The translations under genes and the position numbers were made by a program. DNA of 64,000 nt from positions 62,001 to 126,000 of the forward strand of contig NZ_WMBT01000009.1 of the NCBI RefSeq assembly GCF_009708075.1, read 5' to 3'. The stretch's first letter is position 1. Every line of letters begins with the position of its first letter. The stretch comes from Paracoccus lichenicola. GTDB lineage: Bacteria > Pseudomonadota > Alphaproteobacteria > Rhodobacterales > Rhodobacteraceae. Of this stretch, positions 10,587 through 23,016 are shown piece by piece. The notes beneath the pieces were generated by a model. That model did not search any database and had not been told where the DNA came from. It saw only the letters and a list, made by a program, of their open reading frames with translations.

Positions 10587-11210
10587 ATGGCCAAAGAGAT
10601 CCCTGATCTGGTGGCCGAGCCGCGCGCGGGGTCAGGCAAGGGGGCCGCCCGCCAAGCTCGCCGCGACGGCAAGGTGCCGGGTGTCGTTTACGGTGACCAC
10701 AAGGATCCGGTGAACGTCCAGTTCGACTTCAACAAGCTGCTGACGCAACTGCGCGCCGGGCGGTTCATGTCCACGCTGTTCAACCTTCAGGTCGAAGGCC
10801 AGGACGATGTCCGCGTCATCTGCCGCGGCGTGCAAAAGGATGTCGTCAAGGATCTGCCGATCCACATCGACTTCATGCGCCTGCGCCGCACGTCCAAGGT
10901 GAACCTGTTCATCCACGTGGACTTCATCAACCACGACAAATGCCCCGGCCTCAAGCGCGGCGGCACGTTGGTGACGGTGCGCCCCGAGGTCGAGCTGGTC
11001 GTGACGGCGGGCGACATCCCCGATCACATCACCGTCGATCTGGAAGGCCTGAACGTCGGCGACACGATCCACATCAACGACGTGAAGCTGCCCGAAGGCG
11101 TGAAGCCCACCATCGACCGCAACTTCGTGATCGCCAACATCGCCGCGCCGTCCGCGCTGCGTTCGGGCGGCGACGACGAACCGGCCGAGGCTGCCGCCGC
11201 GGAGGAGTGA
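10587..11210 (+). CDS. rplY: 50S ribosomal protein bL25 (CTC type)
   Basis: Binds 5S rRNA in the large ribosomal subunit. At 207 residues this is the long form, with an L25 N-terminal beta domain (about 1-95, including [16 protein letters not shown]) and the CTC domain found in general-stress homologues (about 100-190, [29 protein letters not shown]). It ends in a low-complexity acidic Ala/Glu tail. A GC-rich terminator follows. In related genomes the peptidyl-tRNA hydrolase gene pth often follows rplY; here the next gene is trmFO. Confidence 0.96.
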   Translation: MAKEIPDLVAEPRAGSGKGAARQARRDGKVPGVVYGDHKDPVNVQFDFNKLLTQLRAGRFMSTLFNLQVEGQDDVRVICRGVQKDVVKDLPIHIDFMRLRRTSKVNLFIHVDFINHDKCPGLKRGGTLVTVRPEVELVVTAGDIPDHITVDLEGLNVGDTIHINDVKLPEGVKPTIDRNFVIANIAAPSALRSGGDDEPAEAAAAEE

Positions 11211-11235
11211 TCCCCGCCGCCTTGCGCGACCCTTG

Positions 11236-11261
11236 GGGCGGTGCCGCTGGCGCCGCCCTTT
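11236..11261 (+). terminator. Intrinsic terminator of rplY
   Basis: 10-bp stem (11236-11245 with 11249-11258, one G-T pair) with a 3-base loop, followed by TTT and shortly after TTTT, 26 bases past the rplY stop. Confidence 0.65.
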
Positions 11262-11294
11262 CCGTTTTGCTAGTCGCTTTCCGCAGGAGGTCAC

Positions 11295-12632
11295 ATGGAA
11301 CCAGTCCATATCATCGGCGCGGGCCTTGCCGGATCCGAGGCCGCCTGGCAGATCGCCCGCGCAGGCGTGCCGGTGATCCTGCACGAGATGCGCCCCGCCA
11401 AGGGCACCTTCGCCCACAAGACCGGCAACTGCGCGGAAATGGTCTGTTCCAACAGCTTCCGGTCGGACGACGACATGATGAACGCGGTGGGCCAGTTGCA
11501 TTGGGAAATGCGCACGGCAGGCGGGCTGATCATGGCCATGGCCGACCGCCACAAGCTGCCCGCCGGGGGTGCGTTAGCCGTGGACCGCGAGGCCTTTTCC
11601 GCCGCCGTGACCGAGACGTTGCAGGCCGAGCCGCTGATCCGGATCGTGCCGGGCGAGATCACAGACCTGCCCCAGGACGGCAACTGGATCGTGGCGACCG
11701 GTCCGCTGACCTCGGACGCGCTGGCGCAGGCGATCCGGGCCGTGACGGGCACCGATGCCCTGGCCTTTTTCGACGCCATCGCCCCCATCGTCCATGCCGA
11801 CACCATCGACATGTCGGTGGCATGGGAACAAAGCCGCTATGACAAGGGCGAAACCGAGGCCGAACAGCGCGCCTATATCAACTGCCCGATGACGCGCGAG
11901 CAATACGAGGCCTTTATCGACGCCCTTTTGGCCGCCGAGAAGACCGAGTTCCACGAGGGCGAGACCGCTGGCTATTTCGACGGCTGCCTGCCGATCGAGG
12001 TGATGGCCGAACGCGGGCGCGAAACCCTGCGCCATGGGCCGATGAAACCGGTGGGACTGACGAACGCGCACAAGCCGGACGAAAAAGCTTATGCAGTGGT
12101 TCAACTTCGCCGGGATAACGCCATGGGAACGCTGTACAACATCGTCGGCTTCCAGACCAAGATGAAATACGGCGCGCAGACCCAGGTGTTCCGCATGATC
12201 CCCGGTCTGGAGAACGCCAGCTTCGCGCGCCTTGGCGGCATCCACCGCAATTCTTTCCTGAACTCGCCCACGCTGCTGGACGACCGGATGCGCCTGCGCC
12301 AGCGCCCGAACCTGCGCTTCGCGGGCCAGGTCACGGGCGTCGAAGGCTATGTCGAAAGCGCCGCAATGGGCCTGCTGGCGGGACGCATGGCCGCCGCGCA
12401 GGCGCAGGGCCGCGACCTGCCGCCGCCTGCGCCGACGACCGCCATGGGCGCTCTGGTCCACCACATCACCGGCGGGGCCGAGGCCAGGACCTTCCAACCG
12501 ATGAACGTGAACTTCGGCCTGTTCCCCCCGCTGGACGAGGCGCGCAGTGGCCGCAAGGGGCGCAAGGACCGATACCCCGCCTACACCCAGCGGGCCAAGG
12601 ACGATTTCAGCGCATGGCTGGCAACGCAGTAA
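11295..12632 (+). CDS. trmFO: Methylenetetrahydrofolate-tRNA (uracil-5-)-methyltransferase TrmFO
   Basis: FAD enzyme that makes ribothymidine at position 54 of tRNA with methylene-tetrahydrofolate as carbon donor. The 445-residue protein begins with a Rossmann FAD motif ([14 protein letters not shown]) and has [15 protein letters not shown] with the functional Cys, [12 protein letters not shown], and the C-terminal NFGLFPPL block. A GCAGGAGG-type ribosome site precedes the ATG. The end overlaps gluQ by 19 bases, so both tRNA-modification genes are translationally linked. Confidence 0.96.
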   Translation: MEPVHIIGAGLAGSEAAWQIARAGVPVILHEMRPAKGTFAHKTGNCAEMVCSNSFRSDDDMMNAVGQLHWEMRTAGGLIMAMADRHKLPAGGALAVDREAFSAAVTETLQAEPLIRIVPGEITDLPQDGNWIVATGPLTSDALAQAIRAVTGTDALAFFDAIAPIVHADTIDMSVAWEQSRYDKGETEAEQRAYINCPMTREQYEAFIDALLAAEKTEFHEGETAGYFDGCLPIEVMAERGRETLRHGPMKPVGLTNAHKPDEKAYAVVQLRRDNAMGTLYNIVGFQTKMKYGAQTQVFRMIPGLENASFARLGGIHRNSFLNSPTLLDDRMRLRQRPNLRFAGQVTGVEGYVESAAMGLLAGRMAAAQAQGRDLPPPAPTTAMGALVHHITGGAEARTFQPMNVNFGLFPPLDEARSGRKGRKDRYPAYTQRAKDDFSAWLATQ

Positions 12633-13459
12633 CGCGGTTCGCGCCCTCGCCCACCGGGCTGCTGCATCTGGGCCATGCCTATGCCGCGCTTGTGGCGGAA
12701 CGCGAAGCCAGCCCCGGCCAGTTCCTGCTGCGGATCGAGGACATCGACCGCGACCGCTGCCGCGCGGAATACGAGGAAGCCATCTACGAGGATCTGGCCT
12801 GGCTGGGCCTTGACTGGCAGCGCCCCGTGATGCGTCAATCCGACCGGATGGCGGCCTATCGCACTGCGCTGGTCCGGCTTGCGCCGCTGACCTATCCCTG
12901 CCGCTGCCGCCGCGGCGACATCCGCGCGGCGCTGTCGGCCCCGCAGGAAGGCGTGCTGCCCGCTGGTCCCGATGGGCTGGTCTATCCCGGCACCTGCCGG
13001 ACGCGAAGCCTGACTGATGCCGGCCCGGACGACGTGATCCGCCTGGACGCGGCCCGCGCCTTCGACGCCCTGGGCATTGACCGCGTCGGCTTTCGCGACC
13101 AGGCGATCATGCCCGGCCACGACCACATCCTGACCCGTGACCAGTTCCTAAATGGCATCGGCGACGTGATCCTGTCGCGGCGCGGCATGGGCACGTCCTA
13201 TCATCTTGCCGTGGTCGTGGACGATGCCGCGCAAGGGATCACCCTGGTCACGCGCGGAAAAGACCTCTTCGATTCAACATACATCCACGTTCTTCTTCAG
13301 AAGCTGCTTCAGCTTCCGACGCCGCTCTACCACCACCACCGCCTGATCCGCGACGATGCGGGCAAGCGGCTGGCCAAGCGCGACGACGCCCGCGCGATCC
13401 GCCATTACCGCGAGGACGGTGCGACCCCGCAGGACCTCCGCCGGATGCTCGCCCTCTGA
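12614..13459 (+). CDS. gluQ: Glutamyl-Q tRNA(Asp) synthetase
   Basis: Truncated GluRS paralogue that charges glutamate onto queuosine in tRNA-Asp rather than aminoacylating tRNA-Glu. It has the HIGH-like HLGH at 18-21, zinc ligands Cys96, Cys98, Tyr124 and Cys128 that mark GluQ-RS, and a KLAKRD-type replacement for KMSKS near residue 255. At 281 residues it lacks the anticodon-binding domain, as expected. Two genes for its likely substrate, tRNA-Asp with GTC anticodon, are in this window at 35.2-35.4 kb. Confidence 0.94.
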   Translation: MAGNAVTRFAPSPTGLLHLGHAYAALVAEREASPGQFLLRIEDIDRDRCRAEYEEAIYEDLAWLGLDWQRPVMRQSDRMAAYRTALVRLAPLTYPCRCRRGDIRAALSAPQEGVLPAGPDGLVYPGTCRTRSLTDAGPDDVIRLDAARAFDALGIDRVGFRDQAIMPGHDHILTRDQFLNGIGDVILSRRGMGTSYHLAVVVDDAAQGITLVTRGKDLFDSTYIHVLLQKLLQLPTPLYHHHRLIRDDAGKRLAKRDDARAIRHYREDGATPQDLRRMLAL

Positions 13460-13473
13460 CCTGCTTTGGACCT

Positions 13474-13521
13474 CAAATATCCCGGGGGAGTCGCGCATGG
13501 CGCGACGGGGGCAGCGCCCCC
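13474..13521. repeat. AAATATCC-GGGGG intergenic repeat, copy 1
   Basis: Between convergent gluQ and hisI. It begins CAAATATCCCGGGGGAGTC and continues with two hairpins: a 7-bp GTCGCGC/GCGCGAC stem and GGGGGC-AGC-GCCCCC (13507-13521). The second arm runs into the hisI stop codon. The same architecture recurs at 35168, 54533 and 60945. Position suggests a bidirectional transcription end or RNA stabiliser. Confidence 0.75.
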
Positions 13522-13877
13522 TATTCCACCGGTTCCATGATCTCGACCTCTGCCCCCTCGCGGACGGCCGTGTAAAAGCAGCTGCGCCGGTTGGTATGGC
13601 AGGCGGGACCGGTCTGGCGCACCAGGACCAGCAGGCAATCGCGGTCGCAATCGACGCGCAGCTCGACCAGTTCCTGCACATGGCCCGAGCTTTCGCCCTT
13701 GACCCAGAACGCCTGCCGCGACCGCGACCAATAGGTGACGCGTCCGGTTTTCAGCGTCCGCGCCACGCTTTCGGCATTCATCCAGGCCATCATCAGGACC
13801 TCGCCGCTGTCCGCGTCCTGCGCGATGGCCGGGATCAGGCCGCTCGCGTCGTATTTCAGGCTGGCGGGGTCGAACAT
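13521..13877 (-). CDS. hisI: Phosphoribosyl-AMP cyclohydrolase HisI
   Basis: Opens the adenine ring of phosphoribosyl-AMP, the third step of histidine synthesis. This 118-residue protein is the stand-alone cyclohydrolase without the HisE pyrophosphohydrolase domain. Metal ligands are visible: Asp76, Asp78 and Asp80 in DCDRD for Mg, and Cys77, Cys93, Cys100 for Zn (GPACHTNRRSC). It is divergent from the IscU-like gene with a 61-base gap. Other histidine genes in the window (hisS, hisZ, hisG) are 44 kb away. Confidence 0.96.
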   Translation of the reverse strand: MFDPASLKYDASGLIPAIAQDADSGEVLMMAWMNAESVARTLKTGRVTYWSRSRQAFWVKGESSGHVQELVELRVDCDRDCLLVLVRQTGPACHTNRRSCFYTAVREGAEVEIMEPVE

Positions 13878-13938
13878 CGGGTTTCCTTTCGTCGGTCGCG
13901 TTCCTATCTAGGGCCAAGGCAACGCGTGGGAAAGACCG

Positions 13939-14376
13939 ATGGCGGACAGCGACCTGATGCAGCTCTACTCGCGCAGGATCCTTGCGCTGACGACGACCAT
14001 CCCGCATCTGGGCGTGCTGCCCGATTTCGACGGCAAGGCCATGCGCCGGTCGCCGCAATGCGGATCCTCGGTCACGGCCTATGTCGCGATGGACGGCGAC
14101 CGGATCGCCGATTTCGCGCAAGAGGTGCGGGCCTGCGCGCTCGGCCAGGCCTCGGCCTCGGTCCTGGGACAGGCGGTCATCGGCCGCAGCCGGGACGAGA
14201 TCGCGGCCGCCCGCGATACCCTGCGCGCCATGCTGAAAGCCGGCGGCAATCCGCCCCCCGCGCCCTTTGCGGATCTCGAGGCGCTGTTGCCCGCCCGTGA
14301 CTATCCGAACCGCCATGCCTCGATCCTGCTGGCCTGGGACGCAACGCTTGAAGCGATCGACCACGCCGCCGCATGA
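13939..14376 (+). CDS. IscU/SufU-like iron-sulfur scaffold family protein, atypical
   Basis: 145-residue protein with the NifU-N/SufU fold pattern. It has the first two scaffold cysteines, Cys41 in SPQCGS and Cys66 in RACALGQASAS. The Asp normally two residues after the first Cys is Ser43, and the third cysteine expected near residue 125 is replaced within NRHASILLAWDA. Canonical cluster assembly therefore looks compromised; it may deliver rather than build clusters, or bind another metal. hisI-adjacent copies of this type are seen in related alphaproteobacteria (from memory). Its stop is directly followed by the A run of a terminator for the opposite strand. Confidence 0.75.
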   Translation: MADSDLMQLYSRRILALTTTIPHLGVLPDFDGKAMRRSPQCGSSVTAYVAMDGDRIADFAQEVRACALGQASASVLGQAVIGRSRDEIAAARDTLRAMLKAGGNPPPAPFADLEALLPARDYPNRHASILLAWDATLEAIDHAAA

Positions 14377-14380
14377 AAAA

Positions 14381-14402
14381 GCCGGCCCCCGAAAGGGCCG
14401 GC
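14381..14402 (-). terminator. Intrinsic terminator for the minus-strand small ORF at 14470
   Basis: Perfect 8-bp stem (14381-14388 with 14395-14402) and 6-base loop, followed on the minus strand by TTTTT. The U run is only on the minus side, so it ends transcription coming from the 31-residue ORF. Confidence 0.78.
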
Positions 14403-14469
14403 AGGTGCGCGTGCAGGACATTTGACGAGCGCACAGGCGAAGCGCCGTCATCGCAACGCGGGGCAGAGT

Positions 14470-14565
14470 TCAGGCCTGCAGGATGGCAGGCAGCCACAAG
14501 ACGATCACGGTCGTGGTGGCAAGGGCAATCACGCCCAACAGATCAGAAGCGAATTCACGGGACAT
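14470..14565 (-). CDS. 31-residue single-span membrane peptide
   Basis: Starts at ATG 14563-14565 with a canonical CAGGAG site six bases upstream and ends TGA. The protein has a short charged N-terminus (MSREF), then one hydrophobic helix of about 20 residues with four Thr in the middle and a Trp-Leu-Pro motif near the end (IVLWLPAILQA). An intrinsic terminator lies 68 bases downstream. The size and shape recall small subunits or regulators of membrane complexes such as CydX-like peptides, but no family is recognised. It is read in the same direction as recG, whose start region lies to the right, and begins 72 bases after the recG stop. Confidence 0.62.
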   Translation of the reverse strand: MSREFASDLLGVIALATTTVIVLWLPAILQA

Positions 14566-14637
14566 CGGCAACTCCTGTTTTGTTGCCTGTTTGTTCTCAT
14601 ATTCGCGCCCTTCTGTAAAGAACATTTTAAGAACTTC

Positions 14638-19703
<5,066 letters not shown>

Positions 19704-19716
19704 AAAAGTTTACCCC

Positions 19717-19721
19717 GATTC
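19717..19721. promoter_or_regulatory. GANTC methylation site in ctrA promoter region
   Basis: Single GATTC 14 bases upstream of the ctrA start. In Caulobacter a GANTC site in ctrA promoter P1 makes transcription depend on the hemimethylated state; the same role here is inference. Confidence 0.5.
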
Positions 19722-19755
19722 GTGTCTAACCTGACCCAACCATCGGATCATAAGG

Positions 19756-19781
19756 TTAACATGTGGTTACCTTATGTTTAA
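19756..19781. promoter_or_regulatory. Triple CtrA half-site array upstream of ctrA
   Basis: TTAA (19756-19759), TTAC (19767-19770) and TTAA (19778-19781) are separated by exactly seven bases each, so they make two overlapping TTAA-N7-TTAA-like boxes at 11-bp phasing. The left part is also a near-palindrome around TAAGGT...ACCTTA. The array lies 53-78 bases before the ctrA start, in the 94-base sciP-ctrA gap. Confidence 0.72.
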
Positions 19782-19797
19782 ATTGCAGAGATGCAAT
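19782..19797 (-). terminator. Weak stem-loop abutting the sciP stop codon
   Basis: Perfect 6-bp arms ATTGCA/TGCAAT with a 4-base loop start right after the sciP TAG and are followed on the minus strand by TTTAAA. Possible sciP terminator; it borders the CtrA half-sites. Confidence 0.4.
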
Positions 19798-20073
19798 CTA
19801 AGGTTGCCGGAAACGCTGGATCGCGGTTATCTTCAATGCGGCCCGGCCGTGTTTCTGCATCGCCTTTGTCCAACCGTCGAGTTCCTCCTCGGACAGGCCA
19901 TAGCGGCGCAGCGCCTCCTCCTTGCCGATCAGGCCGTGCAGGACGGCGTTCACGACCGTTTCCTTGCGGCTGGCGACCCATCGCGTGTCGTCCGGCGGCA
20001 GGTCGGCCACGGAGAGAACCCTGCCATCGGGCAGGATGACGGTTCGAGGGGCATCGGTTTTCTTCAAGAACAT
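19798..20073 (-). CDS. sciP: CtrA inhibitor SciP (DUF1153 family)
   Basis: 91-residue helix-turn-helix protein of the DUF1153 family. Caulobacter SciP binds CtrA at its target promoters and blocks transcription. The family signature is clear: VILPDGRVLSVADLPP near the start, then RWVASRKETVVNAV and RYGLSEEELDGW (recognition helix), ending ITAIQRFRQ. Start chosen at MFLKK, matching family N-termini, with GGACAGGTGGG just before; the open frame continues 21 codons upstream. It is upstream of and codirectional with ctrA, with a candidate CtrA box 45 bases before its start. Confidence 0.9.
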   Translation of the reverse strand: MFLKKTDAPRTVILPDGRVLSVADLPPDDTRWVASRKETVVNAVLHGLIGKEEALRRYGLSEEELDGWTKAMQKHGRAALKITAIQRFRQP

Positions 20074-20117
20074 CCCACCTGTCCTATGTCGCGTGGGACG
20101 ACAGTGACGGAAAGCCA

Positions 20118-20132
20118 TTAATCCCGGATTGA
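20118..20132. promoter_or_regulatory. Candidate CtrA box upstream of sciP
   Basis: TTAA-N7-TTGA (20118-20121, 20129-20132), one base from the TTAA-N7-TTAA consensus, 45 bases upstream of sciP. CtrA drives sciP in Caulobacter, so the site fits a feedback loop. Confidence 0.5.
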
Positions 20133-20161
20133 GCATGGCAGCTTTTCAGGTCGTTCGGCGC

Positions 20162-20189
20162 TTGAGAATAGGCAGCATTTGCCTATATT
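20162..20189 (+). promoter_or_regulatory. mnmA promoter with embedded palindrome
   Basis: TTGAGA (20162-20167), 16-base spacer and TATATT (20184-20189) form a good sigma-70 promoter 29 bases before mnmA. The spacer and start of the -10 are occupied by a perfect palindrome ATAGGCA-N5-TGCCTAT (20168-20174, 20180-20186), the position of a repressor operator. Confidence 0.6.
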
Positions 20190-20217
20190 TAGACGCAACC
20201 ATTGCCCGAGACATGCC

Positions 20218-21384
20218 ATGACGCTTCCCCACCGCGCCCCGGCGCGCGCTTCCGAATTGAACAGCCTGGGCTTTGCCAAGCCGCCTGCGCAGACGCGGGT
20301 GGTGGTGGCGATGTCGGGGGGCGTGGACAGTTCCGTCGTGGCGGCCAGGCTGAAGGCCGAGGGTTATGACGTGATCGGCGTCACCTTGCAGCTTTACGAC
20401 CACGGCGCGGCGCTGGCCAAGAAGGGGGCCTGCTGCGCGGGGCAGGACATCCACGACGCGCGGCGCGTGGCGGAACGGATGGGTTTTCCCCACTATGTCC
20501 TCGATTACGAAAACAAGTTCCGCGAATCGGTGATCGACGAATTCGCCGACGCCTATCTGGCGGGCGCGACGCCGGTGCCCTGCATCCGCTGCAACGAGCG
20601 GGTCAAGTTCCGCGATCTTCTGGAAACCGCGCGCGACCTGGATGCCGATTGCATGGCGACCGGCCATTACATCCAGCGCAAGGACGGCCCGAACCGTGCC
20701 GAGCTGCACATGGCCGCCGATCCGAACCGCGACCAGAGCTATTTCCTGTTCTCGACCACGCAGGAACAGCTGGATTTCCTGCGTTTCCCCCTGGGGCACC
20801 TCGCCAGCAAGGCGGAAACGCGCGCATTGGCCGCCGAATACGGGCTGGCGGTGGCGGACAAGCCCGACAGCCAGGACATCTGCTTCGTGCCGAACGGCAA
20901 CTATGCCGCCGTGATCGAGAAGCTGCGCCCCAATGCCGCCGAGCCGGGCGAGATCGTGGACATGGACGGCACGGTGCTGGGCCGGCATCGCGGCGTGATC
21001 CACTATACCATCGGCCAGCGGCGGGGGCTTGGCATCGGCGGCCTGGGCGATCCGCTGTATGTCGTGCGGCTGGACCCGGACCTGCGCCGCGTCGTGGTCG
21101 GACCGAAATCGGCGCTTGCCACGAGCGTGGTGCCCATCAGCGAGGTGAACTGGCTGGGCGATCAGCCCTTCGCGGGCGAGATCCCGGTGATGGTCCGCAT
21201 CCGCTCCACCCGCCCCCCGCGTCCCGCGATCCTGCGACCCATCGACGCGACCCGGGCCGAGGTCGAGCTGCTGGACCCCGAGGAAGGCGTCAGCCCCGGC
21301 CAGGCTTGCGTGTTCTACGACCCCGACAGCACCCGCGTGCTGGGCGGCGGCTGGATCACGCTGCGTCGGCGGAAAGCTGCCTGA
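20218..21384 (+). CDS. mnmA: tRNA-specific 2-thiouridylase MnmA
   Basis: Puts sulfur on U34 of Lys, Glu and Gln tRNAs. The 388-residue protein has the PP-loop SGGVDSS at 34-40, the catalytic cysteine pair Cys122 (PVPCIRC) and Cys222 (QDICFVP), and the C-terminal beta-barrel domain ([14 protein letters not shown]). An additional CCAG near residue 72 is usual in the alphaproteobacterial form. Start taken at the ATG before TLPHRAP. The 3' end overlaps the convergent sufE by 29 bases. Confidence 0.95.
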   Translation: MTLPHRAPARASELNSLGFAKPPAQTRVVVAMSGGVDSSVVAARLKAEGYDVIGVTLQLYDHGAALAKKGACCAGQDIHDARRVAERMGFPHYVLDYENKFRESVIDEFADAYLAGATPVPCIRCNERVKFRDLLETARDLDADCMATGHYIQRKDGPNRAELHMAADPNRDQSYFLFSTTQEQLDFLRFPLGHLASKAETRALAAEYGLAVADKPDSQDICFVPNGNYAAVIEKLRPNAAEPGEIVDMDGTVLGRHRGVIHYTIGQRRGLGIGGLGDPLYVVRLDPDLRRVVVGPKSALATSVVPISEVNWLGDQPFAGEIPVMVRIRSTRPPRPAILRPIDATRAEVELLDPEEGVSPGQACVFYDPDSTRVLGGGWITLRRRKAA

Positions 21385-21766
21385 TCCGCTGGATCATCGC
21401 GCGCAAGCCGTTCGACCGCTGCGAGGACAGGTGTTCGTCCAGGCCAAGCCGCGCCAGTGCGGCCTGCGCGTCGATCCGGTCCACCTCGGCCACCGGCACC
21501 CCGGAATAGAGCGCGTGCAGCACCGCGATTAGCCCGCGCACGATCATGGCGTCGCTGTCGCCCTGGAAGTCGAAACGGCCGTTCTCGATCCTGGGCATGA
21601 TCCAGACCTGGCTGGCGCAACCCTCGACCTTGGTGGCGGGCACTTGCAGCGCCGGGTCCATGGGCGGCATGGCCCGGCCCAGTTCGATCACGTGGCGATA
21701 GCGTTCCTCCCAGTCGTCCAGGAAGTCGAAGGTCTCGGCGATGTCTTCAAAGGCTTGGGTTGCCAT
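21356..21766 (-). CDS. sufE: Cysteine desulfuration protein SufE
   Basis: Accepts sulfur from the SufS desulfurase as a persulfide and hands it to the SUF scaffold. 136 residues with acceptor Cys50 in [10 protein letters not shown], the typical SufE position, and the C-terminal [22 protein letters not shown] block. No sufS or sufBCD is nearby. It overlaps the mnmA 3' end tail to tail; both proteins handle sulfur from cysteine, although adjacency may be chance. Confidence 0.95.
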   Translation of the reverse strand: MATQAFEDIAETFDFLDDWEERYRHVIELGRAMPPMDPALQVPATKVEGCASQVWIMPRIENGRFDFQGDSDAMIVRGLIAVLHALYSGVPVAEVDRIDAQAALARLGLDEHLSSQRSNGLRAMIQRIRQLSADAA

Positions 21767-21877
21767 GGCGCGGTCCTTTTGTTTCCGTGGTTAGCGCGCC
21801 GCGCCCCCAAGGTCAAAGTGCCTTTATCCCCCTGCGGTTTTCGCCTAACAAACCGGAAACGCCCGAGGGATGGTGAC

Positions 21878-22369
21878 ATGAACAGACTGACCGCGCCCCT
21901 GCTGATCGCCGCGCTAGCCTTGTCCGGCTGCGGACGGCTTGGCGACAGCGGCTGGAACCCCCTGTCCTGGGGCAGCGCGCCGGCAAGGTCGCTTGAACCT
22001 AAGGGCGGCTATGCCGAGGTGTCGGACACCCGCCCCGACATCCCCCAGATCACCTCGGCCCGGTGGGAGCCGCTGAACGAAGGCCTCTTGCTGGTCGTGA
22101 ACGGCTTTGCCCCGGTGCGCGGCTATTCCTCGGTCGCGCTGGTCACGGCGCGTCCGATGCCCGGCGACCGGATCTCGCCCGACGCGGATGGCGTGCTGCG
22201 GTTGCGGCTGGTGGGCGTCCCGCCCGCCCCCGGCAGCCCCGCCGCCCTGCCCGCCCGCCCCGGCGTGGACGAGATCACGGCGGCTATGGCGCTGTCGGCG
22301 GTGCAACTGTCGCGGATCGCGGCGGTCGAGATCGCAAGCGCAGGGAATGTGGTGACGCTGCGCCGGTAG
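21878..22369 (+). CDS. Putative lipoprotein (163 aa)
   Basis: Has a lipoprotein signal peptide with lipobox ALSGC (Cys18) and a mature domain with YAEVSDTRPDIPQITSARWEP, a pattern I know only from unannotated Rhodobacteraceae lipoproteins. No catalytic motif seen. Likely outer-membrane or periplasmic anchored. A GAGGGA site precedes the ATG. Its TAG stop lies inside the left arm of a four-armed repeat (22366-22427), so the repeat supplies the stop codon. Divergent from sufE. Confidence 0.75.
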   Translation: MNRLTAPLLIAALALSGCGRLGDSGWNPLSWGSAPARSLEPKGGYAEVSDTRPDIPQITSARWEPLNEGLLLVVNGFAPVRGYSSVALVTARPMPGDRISPDADGVLRLRLVGVPPAPGSPAALPARPGVDEITAAMALSAVQLSRIAAVEIASAGNVVTLRR

Positions 22370-22427
22370 GGTGCGTGATGTCACGCACCGTTTGCGGCGG
22401 AGTGGTGCGTGCGAGCACGCACCCTAC
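22366..22427. repeat. Four-armed GTAGGGTGCGTG repeat, copy A
   Basis: Outer arms GTAGGGTGCGTG (22366-22377) and CACGCACCCTAC (22416-22427) are perfect complements; inner arms CACGCACC (22382-22389) and GGTGCGTG (22404-22411) form two further stems. The same layout is at 52370-52431. Bases 22367-22369 are the TAG stop of the lipoprotein gene. Confidence 0.85.
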
Positions 22428-22434
22428 GAAGGTC

Positions 22435-22506
22435 GAGGTAGGATGGGTTTTACCTCACCATTTCCAACGACGGTTCAGGACGCGGTGGGGTAGAACCCCA
22501 CCCTAC
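22435..22506. repeat. Hairpin pair with GGTGGGGT-N3-ACCCCACC
   Basis: Follows copy A directly. Stem 1: GAGGTA/TACCTC (22435-22440, 22451-22456). Stem 2: GGTGGGGT (22484-22491) and ACCCCACC (22495-22502), 3-base loop, then CTAC. The second stem matches the element at 28877-28895. Confidence 0.65.
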
Positions 22507-22515
22507 AGTTGCTAT

Positions 22516-23016
22516 CTATTTTGCTAGGCGAACGGATTGATCGCGAGCAATCATTACGAATTTGGCTCGATCAGCAAATAATTTAGCAGAAAGTTCCTTG
22601 AACTTTTCTGGTGGTCGGCTTTCCTGAAAGGCTTCATATAGATATTTTAAGCAAGCAGCGTATGACCGGGAAAGTTCCTGTGCAGAAGTAACCAGTTCGA
22701 TGGGCGCCCTCTGCATAATCAGGAGGTTTTCGTAATAGTTGACTCTCGCAAGCTTAGCACCAACTGATTGTAGTACATTTTCAGTTCGCACACCTGCGGG
22801 GTCTTCAATAATCGATGAACATGCTTCAGCGAGTTTGGCGCAAGTGCCCCTAATTTCTTCAGCAAGTTTGTATCGTGCATCAAGACGCTTCTGACGACCA
22901 TAGACATAAACTGCAATGAACAGCGCTGTTAGAGACGCAATTGTGGCGGTGGCGACAGAAGCGACAGACTGAATAATCCTTGGGTCCAGTGAGAAGAACC
23001 AAGTAAGAAGTTTCAC
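22516..23016 (-). CDS. Unknown AT-rich membrane-anchored protein coupled to pheS
   Basis: A 166-residue ORF whose GTG start (23014-23016) overlaps the pheS stop as GTGA. One hydrophobic segment (about residues 13-38) is followed by [12 protein letters not shown] and a long helical, Cys-containing cytoplasmic region with no domain I recognise. Codon use and base content differ sharply from neighbours: three 60-base rows I counted (22561, 22621, 22861) each have 25 G+C, about 42%, against about 63% for a row of pheS. This points to recent transfer. It stands where pheT would be expected, and is flanked downstream by repeats. The longer open frame upstream is pheS in another phase. Confidence 0.72.
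   Translation of the reverse strand: MKLLTWFFSLDPRIIQSVASVATATIASLTALFIAVYVYGRQKRLDARYKLAEEIRGTCAKLAEACSSIIEDPAGVRTENVLQSVGAKLARVNYYENLLIMQRAPIELVTSAQELSRSYAACLKYLYEAFQESRPPEKFKELSAKLFADRAKFVMIARDQSVRLAK

Noticed and set aside
22366..22506. CRISPR array
   Set aside because: The repeated arms are inverted, not direct repeats with unique spacers, and no cas genes are nearby.
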